64,000 nt of DNA from CBDBLK01 sp965215445 (GTDB lineage Bacteria; Bdellovibrionota; Bacteriovoracia; Bacteriovoracales; Bacteriovoracaceae). Below are positions 25,293 through 34,738 of this stretch, in pieces. The notes below the pieces were generated by a model, which worked only from the letters and a program-made list of their open reading frames with translations, ran no database searches and was not told the DNA's origin. The translations under genes were made by a program, and so were the position numbers. The DNA lies in the NCBI GenBank assembly GCA_965215445.1, contig CBDCDT010000002.1, positions 186,001-250,000 of the forward strand, in the 5' to 3' direction. The first letter of the stretch is position 1; every line of letters starts with the position of its first letter.

Positions 25293-27592
25293 AAGTTAAC
25301 TCCATCCAGTAAAAACAAATCATCTTCACCTTCGCGGGTCAAAATCTCTGCCAATTGAAAATATCTGTGCAAGGGAAAAAATGTCGAGGATTCATTGAAC
25401 AAGGTTTTCATATTGTTTTCGGTCACTGCTCCTAATTTTATTTTTAAATCTCGCGTTGATATATTCAAAATCAATCTGCGTTTTTCAACATTCTTTTTTA
25501 TTATACTCACTTCCTGTAAAATTCGTTCTTCAGACAAATGCGTAAAAACAATTCGATGAGGTTTTACCATTTCTGAAAAATCCCTGGTTCCTAAAAAATC
25601 CTTCAAACTGATTCCAAAAAGATGGGAAAAACTTATCACCATTTGCATTTGGCCATAGACATAAACGCTTTTAATCCCTTTACTAGCAAGGCTTTTCTTC
25701 ACAGGAATCTTGGAAGCTTTTAAAAATTCTTTGGCCTGTTTAATGCGCTTTCCTACCCATTCAAGATTTGTTTTCACTCTTTTACTCAAATATAGACCCT
25801 CTAATTCAGACAATATCTCCTTGCTTGCAAAAGGAATATGATCAAAAGATTTCAATTTAGATTCAAAATTTTCCAACAAATGAGGCGTGGGAATTCCCAA
25901 TCCTTTTTCAACAATTTGATGAAGGGTTGAATAATATGGAATAAATTCTCCCAATAAAAAGCTCCGTACTTGTCTGACAAACACACCGGATTTAATGGCC
26001 AAACCAGTAACCGTCAGGCCATATATGTCTTTTTGCCTCCTCATTTCATTCAAGACCAGATGAACCAAAAGTTTTTCTGCCTTGAGAGTTTCTTCACGAG
26101 AAATATATTCAAATCGGGCCTTTGAGGGATCAACCAAGGTTTCCACGAAATTCTCGTCGGCCAGCCTGGAGAGAGGAATATTGGCCACTCTTGAGGATTT
26201 ATAAACGGTTTTAAAATGCAAATTTTTTTGAGTCAAATGCTTATTTTTATTGTCAACATCTTTGACCATAAGCGAATTAAGTTCAAATTCTGAAGAATAA
26301 GAAAGTAAAAGCTTTCTAATTTTAAAAATTCTTTCACTCATAGGCCGGCCATGCCATTTATTTTTTTCCTGAGGCACCAATGAAAATGGTACTTTAACCG
26401 AATGAACACTAAAATTTTCTGTCGATTCCAATTTCTCGAAGAAATGAATTGCATCTGAACCCAATGCCTGTAAAATTCCCTCCAAAGTAGAGTAACTGGG
26501 AATTGATTCTTGCTGCTTTAAAAGGGTTTTGATATATCTCTCATTAATTTGTGTCGCTACGGCCAATTCCTCTATTTCCATTCCTGTTTTTTCAAACATA
26601 TCCACAAGATTTTTTTGAACCAGTCTCGATAATTCTTCAATTTCTCCTTTATCTAACAAAGTCCTGGTTTCTATGCCGGCCAACTCAGCATGTAATTTTA
26701 AATTTTCAAAGTGTTTTAAAATTCCTGAAGGAGACATCCCCAATATACGGGCCGTTTGAAAAATTTTTGACAACTTTAAAACTCTTCGTTTCTTAATATC
26801 GTTTTCTTGTTGAACAATATCGCTGTCCTGTTTTGTCTTAATATCTTTTAAAATATCCTTCAATTGAGCATTAATTTTATCAAGGAGTTGGCTTGTATGG
26901 GCCTCTATTTGCCCAATTCTCCTTAAATGTGGTTTTTTGACCTTTTTAAAAAGACGTGCAACAGGTTTTGGATTCAAACCAGTCTCTATAAATTTGAAAA
27001 AATCCACTATGTTGGCATCCATTCTCCCCAGTATTTTCAAAAGCAAAGGCAAGCGAGGGAGTTTCATCCCAACGACAATATCTCGAAGAACTCTGGGTGT
27101 TATTCCTTTTTGAAATGCCAACTTATCCAAGGAAACATTTTTTTTGCGTAGTTCATTATTAATCAGGCCAGATAAATGTAAATGCACTTGTTCTAAAATT
27201 TTCTTCTTTTTTTCAGGAGAAAGCATTTTTCCTTCAGTGCTGATACCAAATGGAGCAATATGGTCTTTAAGATTGTCGGCGTGTTCAAAAAAATCTGAAA
27301 CCTTGACTCCAAAAATGTTACTGACTTCAAATAAGTCGATTATATGAAGATTGCGAGAATCATCATCCCATTGAAAAACAATATGACTGATTTTCTCATT
27401 GTTAAAACTTATTTTATTGACGAGGGCAATTTCAATAAATTCGTCAAATAACTTGGACAAAAAATCGTCTTCCATAAAATGCTGTTGGCCTTGCAAAGGA
27501 GGAGATAATATTACCCTCGCATTTTCATGGCATACTTCGGATTGAAGAGAAGAGATTGATAGAAAAAAAATAAAAAATACCAAAACCTTCAT
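25289..27592 (-). CDS. exported multi-HTH repeat protein, paralogue 4 of 7
   Basis: This is the shortest copy at 767 residues. The signal peptide is MKVLVFFIFFLSISSLQS with mature start EVCHENARVIL. The third unit is shortened: the Lys/Arg-rich stretch before LSKIFQTARILGMSPSGILKH is trimmed compared with paralogues 1, 2 and 6, which accounts for most of the length difference. Unit 6 (YGLTVTGLAIKSGVFVRQVR) and unit 7 (MVISFSHLFGISLKDFLGTR) are well kept. The tail is LTREGEDDLFLLDGVNL. ATGA overlaps at both ends. Confidence 0.87.
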   Translation of the reverse strand: MKVLVFFIFFLSISSLQSEVCHENARVILSPPLQGQQHFMEDDFLSKLFDEFIEIALVNKISFNNEKISHIVFQWDDDSRNLHIIDLFEVSNIFGVKVSDFFEHADNLKDHIAPFGISTEGKMLSPEKKKKILEQVHLHLSGLINNELRKKNVSLDKLAFQKGITPRVLRDIVVGMKLPRLPLLLKILGRMDANIVDFFKFIETGLNPKPVARLFKKVKKPHLRRIGQIEAHTSQLLDKINAQLKDILKDIKTKQDSDIVQQENDIKKRRVLKLSKIFQTARILGMSPSGILKHFENLKLHAELAGIETRTLLDKGEIEELSRLVQKNLVDMFEKTGMEIEELAVATQINERYIKTLLKQQESIPSYSTLEGILQALGSDAIHFFEKLESTENFSVHSVKVPFSLVPQEKNKWHGRPMSERIFKIRKLLLSYSSEFELNSLMVKDVDNKNKHLTQKNLHFKTVYKSSRVANIPLSRLADENFVETLVDPSKARFEYISREETLKAEKLLVHLVLNEMRRQKDIYGLTVTGLAIKSGVFVRQVRSFLLGEFIPYYSTLHQIVEKGLGIPTPHLLENFESKLKSFDHIPFASKEILSELEGLYLSKRVKTNLEWVGKRIKQAKEFLKASKIPVKKSLASKGIKSVYVYGQMQMVISFSHLFGISLKDFLGTRDFSEMVKPHRIVFTHLSEERILQEVSIIKKNVEKRRLILNISTRDLKIKLGAVTENNMKTLFNESSTFFPLHRYFQLAEILTREGEDDLFLLDGVNL

Positions 27593-29958
27593 ATATCAAT
27601 ACCATCCAACAAAAAGAAATCATCTTCCCCTTCGCGGGCCAAAATCTCAGTCAATTGAAAATATCTATACCAAGGAAATGAAACTGATGATTCATTCAAA
27701 AGATAATTTTCAAAATTATGCATTTCTGAAGCTCCCAACATAATTTCCAAATCACCTATTGAAATATTCAAGGTTTCTCGACGTTGGTCGATATTGCGTT
27801 TTATCGCTCTAACCGCTAAGCGAATCTGCTCGTCAGACAAACGTTCAAAATTGAGATTGTTGACGTTGACCAGTTCTGAAAAATCACGACGACCTAGAAA
27901 ATCCCTAAAACTTATCCCAAGAAAATGGCAATACTTTATTACCGCTTGCACCTGACCTTGGAGCATATCTTCTTTCCTTTCGCCAAGGCGAATTCTAATA
28001 CCGGCAAGACCATAAATCTTTTCTAGAGAAATATTATTTGATTTAAAAAACTCTACTACTTTGTCAATACGCTCTTGCAATTCTTTCATTCGAGTTTTCA
28101 CATTTTTACTTAAATATAACCCCTCCAATTCCAAAAGAGTCTTCTTTATTGACGCTGGCGAAGTATGCTTAAAGAGCTTTAATCGGGCCTCAAAATTTTC
28201 TAAAAAATGAGGCAAGGGAATGCCCAGACCATTTTCGACAATCTTGCGAAGATTTGCATAAGACGGCATTAAATGCCCAGACAGATATCTTCTGACAAGA
28301 CTTACATGAAGATGACTTTTAATCGCCAAACCTGTAATCGTTAGATCAGATATATCTCTTTGCCTTCTAGTCTCATTTAAAAGCAAATAAGACAAAAGTT
28401 TTTTTGCCTTTTCTATTTCTTCGTTGGGAACTCTTTCTACTTTGGCGTGTCTGGGATCAATCAGTGTCTTGATGGGGCGTTCGCTGATTAAATCTGAAAG
28501 AGACATATTGCTCACACGAGAAAATCTATAGAGCCTCTTAAAATATGTGTCAGAGTTTGAGTATATAGGCACGATTGCGGCCTTCTGCAATTCTTTATAT
28601 GAATACGTGGAAAGCAAAATTTGCTTAATTTCAAGCATTCTCTTGCCCATAAAATCGTTGTCGGCCTGAATGTTTCCAAACAAAGTTTTCCGTTGTCCCA
28701 AAAAAGAGGATGCATTAACTGCATGAACATCAAGAATTCCCATTGATTCCAATTTTTCAAAAAAATGAATCGTATCAGAATCCAACACCCGCAAAATGTG
28801 CTCTAAAATAGAGAAATTAGGCCTTATTAAACCTCTTTCGATGACTTTTATAAGATAATCAGAAGTAAATTGTGTGGTTTTTGCCAATTCTTCCATGGTC
28901 ATTTCCGATTGTCTGAACATTTCTAATAAATTTCTATGTATGTGGCCAAATAATTCTTCAATTTTTTCATCACTCAAAAATGTTCTAGTTCCTATTCCAT
29001 CCCAATGAGCGTGAGATTTTAAATCTCCAACATGTTTTAACAAAGCAGAAGGGTGCATTTTCAACATACGGGCAGTTTGCAAAATATGAGTCAGCGATGA
29101 ATGTAATTTTCTTCTGATATTTTGCTTGTCACGATAAAGCACCTTATAGTGGCGTTCATAAATCATGCGTCTAAATCGCAAGGCATCACTACTAAATTTT
29201 TTTCGTTCCATGCTCTCAAAAATTTCTTTGAGTTCTCGGTTTATTTCGTCGTAAACGCCTATAGAATAATTTTCAATTACTCTGCCTTTTCCAATTTTTC
29301 TGGATATAGGAACTTTTTTTGATTTAATACTAAAATTACGTGGAAAGGGTAGTTCTCTCGAACCCGTATCAATGCGTCTGAAAAAATCTACCACGTCGGC
29401 ATCGAGTCTCACCAAAATTTGCAAGAGAGAAAATAAACGAGGTATCCCTTTATGAATAGTAATGCGGTGAAAATCTTCAAATTTTATATTGGTCTGAAAT
29501 GCCAGCTCTTTCAAAGTAATCTTTTTCTTGAGCAAAGTTTCACTAATCAATCCGGAAAGATGCAAATGGATTCGTTCAGTAATCCTATATCTTTTTTTAG
29601 GAGTCAAAGGACTCTTTGTGGTAGCAACTTTAAGGGGGTCAATAAAGCTCTCAAGATTTCCGTAGTGTTTAAACAAGTCAGAAACATTTACATCAAAAAC
29701 ATTGGCAACTTCAAACAAGTTTACAACATGGGGATTGCGAGCATCGTCATCCCACTGGAGAATAATATCTTCTGCTTTAGTGTTTCTAATCTTAATTTTA
29801 TTAACTTGGACAATATCAATAAGTTCACGAAAAAGATTGGGTAAAAAACTGCTCTCTATAAAATGTTTTTGTGATGCGAGCACTGCCCTTGAGCTATCGC
29901 TGCATACTTCGGCCCTAAGTGAAAAAATTAAAAGATAAAAAAGCAACAAAATCTTCAT
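27589..29958 (-). CDS. exported multi-HTH repeat protein, paralogue 3 of 7
   Basis: The protein has 789 residues with signal peptide MKILLLFYLLIFSLRA and mature start EVCSDSSRAVL. Unit 1 shows the array signature WDDDARNPHVVNLFEVANVF, in which WD-x-x-ARNP replaces the helix-3/helix-4 turn of XRE domains. The stretch of about 20 residues after unit 4 is longer than in its neighbours (LGQRKTLFGNIQADN), and the segment between unit 5 helices is shorter. The tail is LAREGEDDFFLLDGIDI. ATGA overlaps at both ends. Confidence 0.87.
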   Translation of the reverse strand: MKILLLFYLLIFSLRAEVCSDSSRAVLASQKHFIESSFLPNLFRELIDIVQVNKIKIRNTKAEDIILQWDDDARNPHVVNLFEVANVFDVNVSDLFKHYGNLESFIDPLKVATTKSPLTPKKRYRITERIHLHLSGLISETLLKKKITLKELAFQTNIKFEDFHRITIHKGIPRLFSLLQILVRLDADVVDFFRRIDTGSRELPFPRNFSIKSKKVPISRKIGKGRVIENYSIGVYDEINRELKEIFESMERKKFSSDALRFRRMIYERHYKVLYRDKQNIRRKLHSSLTHILQTARMLKMHPSALLKHVGDLKSHAHWDGIGTRTFLSDEKIEELFGHIHRNLLEMFRQSEMTMEELAKTTQFTSDYLIKVIERGLIRPNFSILEHILRVLDSDTIHFFEKLESMGILDVHAVNASSFLGQRKTLFGNIQADNDFMGKRMLEIKQILLSTYSYKELQKAAIVPIYSNSDTYFKRLYRFSRVSNMSLSDLISERPIKTLIDPRHAKVERVPNEEIEKAKKLLSYLLLNETRRQRDISDLTITGLAIKSHLHVSLVRRYLSGHLMPSYANLRKIVENGLGIPLPHFLENFEARLKLFKHTSPASIKKTLLELEGLYLSKNVKTRMKELQERIDKVVEFFKSNNISLEKIYGLAGIRIRLGERKEDMLQGQVQAVIKYCHFLGISFRDFLGRRDFSELVNVNNLNFERLSDEQIRLAVRAIKRNIDQRRETLNISIGDLEIMLGASEMHNFENYLLNESSVSFPWYRYFQLTEILAREGEDDFFLLDGIDI

Positions 29959-32315
29959 AAATCAGTTCCATCCAATAAAAAGAAATCGTCTTCACTTTTG
30001 CGGGAAAAAATTTCTGCCAATTGGAAATACCTATACCAAGAAAATTCCAGCACTGATTCACTAAATAAAGAATTTACTAATTCTTTTTCTACTGGAGGAG
30101 CACCAATCAAAATCTCCAAATCTCTCATGGAAATATCCAGAGATTTGCGACGCTCGCCGGCCTTACGTTTTATATTTGCAACTAAACCGAGAAGACGGTC
30201 TTTGGGTAAACGTTCAAAATTGAATTTTTTTCTGGTTGTCAATTCCGAAAAATTACGTTTCCCCAGAAAATCTCTCATACTTATTCCAAAAAAATGACAG
30301 AATTTTATTATCGTGGAAACCTGAAAATAATCCAAGTTTTTTTTCTTCTTATAGAAACGGAATTGGATACCTGTAGATATATTTAGCTCTTCCCAAGTGG
30401 TATTTGAAGATTTTACAAATTCCAAGGCCAAATCAAAACGCTCCTGCAATTTTTTCATTTGGGTTTTAATTCTCTTGCTAAAATATAGGCCTTCCAATTC
30501 CAGTGCAATCCTCTTTGGTGCAAAAGGAATACGGTCAAAAGATTTTAATTTTTCCTCAAAATCTTCAAAAAAATGAGATATGGGGATGCCCATGCCCTTT
30601 TCCACAATCTGGTGAAGCTTAGAGTATTTTGGAATTATTTCACCACTTAAAACCTTCCTGATATACCTCATCCTCAAATGACTTCTTATTGCCAGTCCCA
30701 TGACAGTGAGTCCGTGTACATCTCTTTGCCTTCTGGCCTCACTCAAAAGCAAGTGAATTAAAACTTTTTCTGCTCGTTTTACTTCTTCATGGGGGATTTT
30801 TTCGATTTTTTTCATCGGTAAATCAAGTAGTGTCTCAATTGGATGTGCACTGGTTAGATTTGAAAGAGAAAGATTGGCAAAACGGGAAGTTTTGTACAGA
30901 GTTTTAAAAAGCACATCTCGCTGAGGCAAATCCATAGTACTATTGGATCTACTAAAAACTATTTGATTAAATCTATAAGATGAGATAGGCAGTATTTCTC
31001 TAATTTGAGAAATCCTTGCTCCCATTGTTTGATTACTTAATTCACTTTCTATCTCAGTATTTGCAGATGATAAATTGATCTCCTCTAAATTAAGCTTACC
31101 ACTTAGTTCCAATTCCTCAAAAAAGCGGATAGTATCCGAACCCAAGGCCCGCAAGATAGACTCCAAAGAAGAGAAACTGGGATTTTTTCTCGTGCCTATA
31201 TCCTCCAAGTATCTCAAAGATAATTGCGAAGCTTCGGCCAATTCTTCCCTTTTTATTCCCGATTTTTTTAATACAGCAGAGAGGCCTTCCCTAACAGAGT
31301 TCGATAATTTCAAAATTTTCTCATCACTTAATAAAGTTTTGGTTTTTATATCAGCAAGATTGGCGTGAAGTTTTAAATCTTCAGCGTATTTTAATACTTC
31401 AGAGGGATATATGCCCAACATTCGAGCAGTTTGAAAAATTTGTTCGAGCCTGAATATTCTCCGTTTGGACTTTCTCTTCAAACGACGATTTTCATCATAA
31501 TCGTATTGAGCAAACTTATTTTTAAACCGTATGATATTGCTGTTCCGGTCTTGTTTGCTCATATCTTCTAAAATTTCTTTTATTCCTCGACGAATTGTAT
31601 CAATAAGTTTTACTGTATACTCCTCAAGTTCGAGCGATCTCTCATGTTGAGTATGTGACGATCCAGCGTTTTTTCTGAAATAGCGTGGGAGTTGCTCTTG
31701 TTCCAAGCTGCTTTCAACACGCCTAAAAAAATCCACCACATCAGCATCGAGTCTCACTAAAATGTGCAAAAGTGATGGCAGGCGAGGCAATCTTGCTTTG
31801 ATGGTTATGTGATCAAAAACTGCAATTTTGATACCGGTTTGAAAGGCCAATTTTTTCAGAGTGAGGTTTTTCTTGAGTAAAGTTTCATTAATCAAACCGG
31901 AAAGATGCAAATGAATCCTTTCAGAAATTCGCCCCTCTTTTTCTGGAGTGAGAAGTTTTTTTTGGTTCACAACACTAGCAGGATCAATAAAATCCCCAAG
32001 CTTTCCATAATGTTTGAATAAATCTGATACACTCACACCAAAAAAATTGGCGATTTTAAATAAATTCACAATGCGTGGATTGCGGGCATCATTGTCCCAC
32101 TGAAGAAGGATTTTTTTGACTTCTTCGTTTTCAATCTTGATTTTGTTAATGCGAACAATCTCAATGAGTTCACTATAGAGTTTTGGCAAAAAACCCCTTT
32201 CTATAAAATGTTGTTGGTTCGGTGAGGATGGGGACAGCACTGCCATCGCATTATCGTTGCAATCCTCGGCCCTAACTGAAAAAATGAAAAGGCAAAAAAA
32301 TAACAAAATTTTCAT
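29955..32315 (-). CDS. exported multi-HTH repeat protein, paralogue 2 of 7
   Basis: The protein has 786 residues with signal peptide MKILLFFCLFIFSVRA and mature start EDCNDNAMAVL. The tail is the most diverged at its basic part (FSRKSEDDFFLLDGTDL) yet keeps EDD-F-LLD. Unit 2 (KNLTLKKLAFQTGIKIAVFD) and unit 8 (RRKSLDISMRDLEILIGAPP) are typical. N-terminal 60 residues are closest to paralogue 3 (HFIE-FLP-L-SELIEIV-INKIKI). ATGA overlaps at both ends. Confidence 0.87.
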   Translation of the reverse strand: MKILLFFCLFIFSVRAEDCNDNAMAVLSPSSPNQQHFIERGFLPKLYSELIEIVRINKIKIENEEVKKILLQWDNDARNPRIVNLFKIANFFGVSVSDLFKHYGKLGDFIDPASVVNQKKLLTPEKEGRISERIHLHLSGLINETLLKKNLTLKKLAFQTGIKIAVFDHITIKARLPRLPSLLHILVRLDADVVDFFRRVESSLEQEQLPRYFRKNAGSSHTQHERSLELEEYTVKLIDTIRRGIKEILEDMSKQDRNSNIIRFKNKFAQYDYDENRRLKRKSKRRIFRLEQIFQTARMLGIYPSEVLKYAEDLKLHANLADIKTKTLLSDEKILKLSNSVREGLSAVLKKSGIKREELAEASQLSLRYLEDIGTRKNPSFSSLESILRALGSDTIRFFEELELSGKLNLEEINLSSANTEIESELSNQTMGARISQIREILPISSYRFNQIVFSRSNSTMDLPQRDVLFKTLYKTSRFANLSLSNLTSAHPIETLLDLPMKKIEKIPHEEVKRAEKVLIHLLLSEARRQRDVHGLTVMGLAIRSHLRMRYIRKVLSGEIIPKYSKLHQIVEKGMGIPISHFFEDFEEKLKSFDRIPFAPKRIALELEGLYFSKRIKTQMKKLQERFDLALEFVKSSNTTWEELNISTGIQFRFYKKKKNLDYFQVSTIIKFCHFFGISMRDFLGKRNFSELTTRKKFNFERLPKDRLLGLVANIKRKAGERRKSLDISMRDLEILIGAPPVEKELVNSLFSESVLEFSWYRYFQLAEIFSRKSEDDFFLLDGTDL

Positions 32316-34642
32316 AAATCAATTTCATCCAATAAAAAGAAATCGTCTTCGCCTTCGCGGGCCAAAATCTCTGTCAATTGGAAATATTTTTGCCAAGGAA
32401 ATGAAATGACAGATTGGTTGGACAAAGATTTCTTCATTTCTCCATCATTGAAAGTGCCTAGCATAATTCCCAAATCGTTGATGGAGATATTTAATTCTTC
32501 TCTGCGTTTATCGACGTTGCGTTTTATTTCTGCCACTCTCTGAAGAATTTGTTGATTGGATAAGTGTTCAAAATTAAGTTGATTTTTATTTTTCACAAGC
32601 TCGGAAAAATCCTTTTCACCAAAAAATTCTCTCATGCTGATTCCCAAAAGATGACAAAATTTTATCGTCGCAGAAATCTGAATATGGTGTTGATCTCTCA
32701 CTTTGCTGTTTTTTCTACGAAAAATTCTCATACCAAGTGCTTCTTCCAAACTTTTGGCATCAACTTTAATGGAAAATAAAAAACTCATCATACGGTCTGT
32801 GCGCTCCCATACACGCTTTACTTTTGCAGCAATGCCTGGATTTAAATTCATGCCATCTAATCCGACCAAATCTTCCTTGGTCGCTTTGGAAATATGCTTA
32901 AAAGAGTCGAGTTTTGTCTCGAAGTCTTTCAAAAAACGAGGCATGGGAATACCCAGGCCGTCTTCGACAATTCGGCGCAGGTTTGAATACACCGGAATTC
33001 CCCCCAAGAGAATTTTTCTTATCTGATCTCCAAAAAAGTGACTTTTTATGGCCAGATCGGTAATGCTCAGGCCATCTACTTGGTTTTGCCGTTTAAATTC
33101 ACTAAAAATTAAATGAGATAAAAGCTCTTTGGCCCGTTCAACATCCTCTCCGGGTATTTTTTCAATTTTTGAATAACGGGAATATTGGCCAGGATCAAAC
33201 AGGCCTTCCACGGGGCGTTCGCTAACCAAATCTGAAAGAGAGATATTGACCACCCGGGAGACCTTGTAAAGCGTTTTAAAATGCACATCTATTTGGGCCA
33301 AGTCTTCGTTCAATAGCGCTCTGCCTGCGACGACCGCATCGAATTTATAGGCCTTAAAAGGTAACATTTCCCTGATTCTGGAAATTCTCTCACCCATACT
33401 TGTATCGAGGACTTTTCCTGTATCTTTTAACGATGCCAAAGCAGGCGCATGAACATCAAATTTTCCACTCCATTCCAGCTCTTCAAAAAAGCGAATTATG
33501 TCTGAATCAAGAACTCCCAAAATTTTCTCCAGAGTGGAATAATGCAAATTTCCCCCTATACTGCCGACAACTTCTCTTTTTAGACGATGATCGGGTAATT
33601 TTATGGCAGCGGCCAACTCTTTTATTTCCATTCCCGATTCTTCAATCATGTTGTTTAAATTTCTGTGAATTTTTTCCAACAATGTGGAAGTGGCCTCTTT
33701 GCTCAGGAGAGTTCTGTTTTCAACTCCCTCCAGACGGGCATGGAGTTTTAAATTTGCGGAATATTGTAAAACATCGGAAGGCTCCATCCCTAACATACGG
33801 GCCGTTTGCAAAATCTTTTCCAATGTCAATTTTCTCGAATTTGAAGCTTTTTCTTTGCTACGACGGTTTCTGTAGAGTCCAAAATAAATTCTGGATTTAA
33901 ATTTTTCAATATCACTACCCTTCTCTCCGCTTACGCCCCTGAGAATTTCTTCAAGTTGGTAATCAATTTGAGAAACTAGTTCACCCATGCTTTCGGAAAA
34001 ATCTGATGATATGACTGATTCCAAATCCAGGCCGGTTTCAACACGCTTAAAAAAATCTATCACATCGACATTGAGTTCAATCAGTATTTTCAAAAGCAGG
34101 CGCAGGCGGGGAAGGCCCTTGCTATCCATCACGGCATGAAAAATTTTGGCGTTGATTCCAGTTTGAAGCGCCAATACTCCCAAAGAAATATCTCTGGTCT
34201 TCAAAGTTTCATCAATCACATTTGACAATGAAAAACGAACCCGCTCGAAAATATAGTCTCGCTGTTTCTTGTCGAAGGGCAATTTTTGAGCAAGTCTGGA
34301 AAAATTGATGTGACTTTCCAAGTTTCCAACGTGTTCAAAAAGATGAGCAACCTGTATGTCAAAAGTTTTGGCCACTTCAAAAAGGCCCACCACCCGGGGG
34401 GTTTGCCCATCGTCATTTCGTTGGAGCATAAGGTCGTTGACTTCAACATTGGTCACAGTGGCCCGATTTTTATAGACCAGGCGGTGCAGCTCGCCAAACA
34501 TGTGGGGCAAAAAATCGGCCGCCAGAAAATGCCTTTGGGCCGATGCAGAAAGCAGCTTTCTCGAAGCTTCCCGGCACAGATCAAATGGTGCGGCCAAGGC
34601 CGGAAGGCAGGTCATCAGGGCCAAAATTGAGAATAATCTCAT
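32312..34642 (-). CDS. exported multi-HTH repeat protein, paralogue 1 of 7 (first in operon)
   Basis: The protein has 776 residues with signal peptide MRLFSILALMTCLPALAA and mature start PFDLCREASRKLL. It is among the most diverged copies: in unit 1 the WDxxARNP signature is RNDDGQTPRVVGLFEVAK. Units 2 (RDISLGVLALQTGINAKIFH), 6 (DGLSITDLAIKSHFFGDQIR) and 8 (RREELNISINDLGIMLGTFN) are readily seen as HTH-like. The tail is LAREGEDDFFLLDEIDL. The ATG lies only eight bases after a -10 element and has no ribosome site, so the message is probably leaderless. Homology to XRE domains is judged by eye. Export of DNA-binding-like repeats is unusual, and function is unknown. Confidence 0.87.
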   Translation of the reverse strand: MRLFSILALMTCLPALAAPFDLCREASRKLLSASAQRHFLAADFLPHMFGELHRLVYKNRATVTNVEVNDLMLQRNDDGQTPRVVGLFEVAKTFDIQVAHLFEHVGNLESHINFSRLAQKLPFDKKQRDYIFERVRFSLSNVIDETLKTRDISLGVLALQTGINAKIFHAVMDSKGLPRLRLLLKILIELNVDVIDFFKRVETGLDLESVISSDFSESMGELVSQIDYQLEEILRGVSGEKGSDIEKFKSRIYFGLYRNRRSKEKASNSRKLTLEKILQTARMLGMEPSDVLQYSANLKLHARLEGVENRTLLSKEATSTLLEKIHRNLNNMIEESGMEIKELAAAIKLPDHRLKREVVGSIGGNLHYSTLEKILGVLDSDIIRFFEELEWSGKFDVHAPALASLKDTGKVLDTSMGERISRIREMLPFKAYKFDAVVAGRALLNEDLAQIDVHFKTLYKVSRVVNISLSDLVSERPVEGLFDPGQYSRYSKIEKIPGEDVERAKELLSHLIFSEFKRQNQVDGLSITDLAIKSHFFGDQIRKILLGGIPVYSNLRRIVEDGLGIPMPRFLKDFETKLDSFKHISKATKEDLVGLDGMNLNPGIAAKVKRVWERTDRMMSFLFSIKVDAKSLEEALGMRIFRRKNSKVRDQHHIQISATIKFCHLLGISMREFFGEKDFSELVKNKNQLNFEHLSNQQILQRVAEIKRNVDKRREELNISINDLGIMLGTFNDGEMKKSLSNQSVISFPWQKYFQLTEILAREGEDDFFLLDEIDL

Positions 34643-34650
34643 AATGCATC

Positions 34651-34679
34651 GTGATATTAAATCTGTGCATTTTTGTCAA
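34651..34679 (-). promoter_or_regulatory. promoter of the multi-HTH operon
   Basis: The complement shows a perfect -35 TTGACA (34679-34674), a 17-nt spacer and TATCAC (34656-34651) as -10. The A+T-rich sequence around it fits a sigma-70 promoter. Transcription would begin at or within two bases of the ATG at 34642, which has no Shine-Dalgarno sequence. Confidence 0.6.
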
Positions 34680-34694
34680 TATTTTTTGGACAAA

Positions 34695-34711
34695 TGAGTA
34701 TCATTTACTCA
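34695..34711. promoter_or_regulatory. 17-bp palindrome, candidate operator between msrA and the multi-HTH operon
   Basis: The half-sites TGAGTA and TACTCA are perfect inverted repeats separated by five bases. The site lies 15 bp upstream of the -35 of the minus-strand operon and about 28 bp before msrA. Its position suits an activator or a shared divergent regulator. The binding protein is unknown. Confidence 0.4.
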
Positions 34712-34738
34712 CTTAAAAAGGGCCTGTAGGATGGCCGG

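Noticed and set aside
18261..34642. Phage repressors or cytosolic transcription factors
   Set aside because: All seven have signal peptides and 8 repeated units, sizes far above known XRE regulators, and no phage genes lie nearby.
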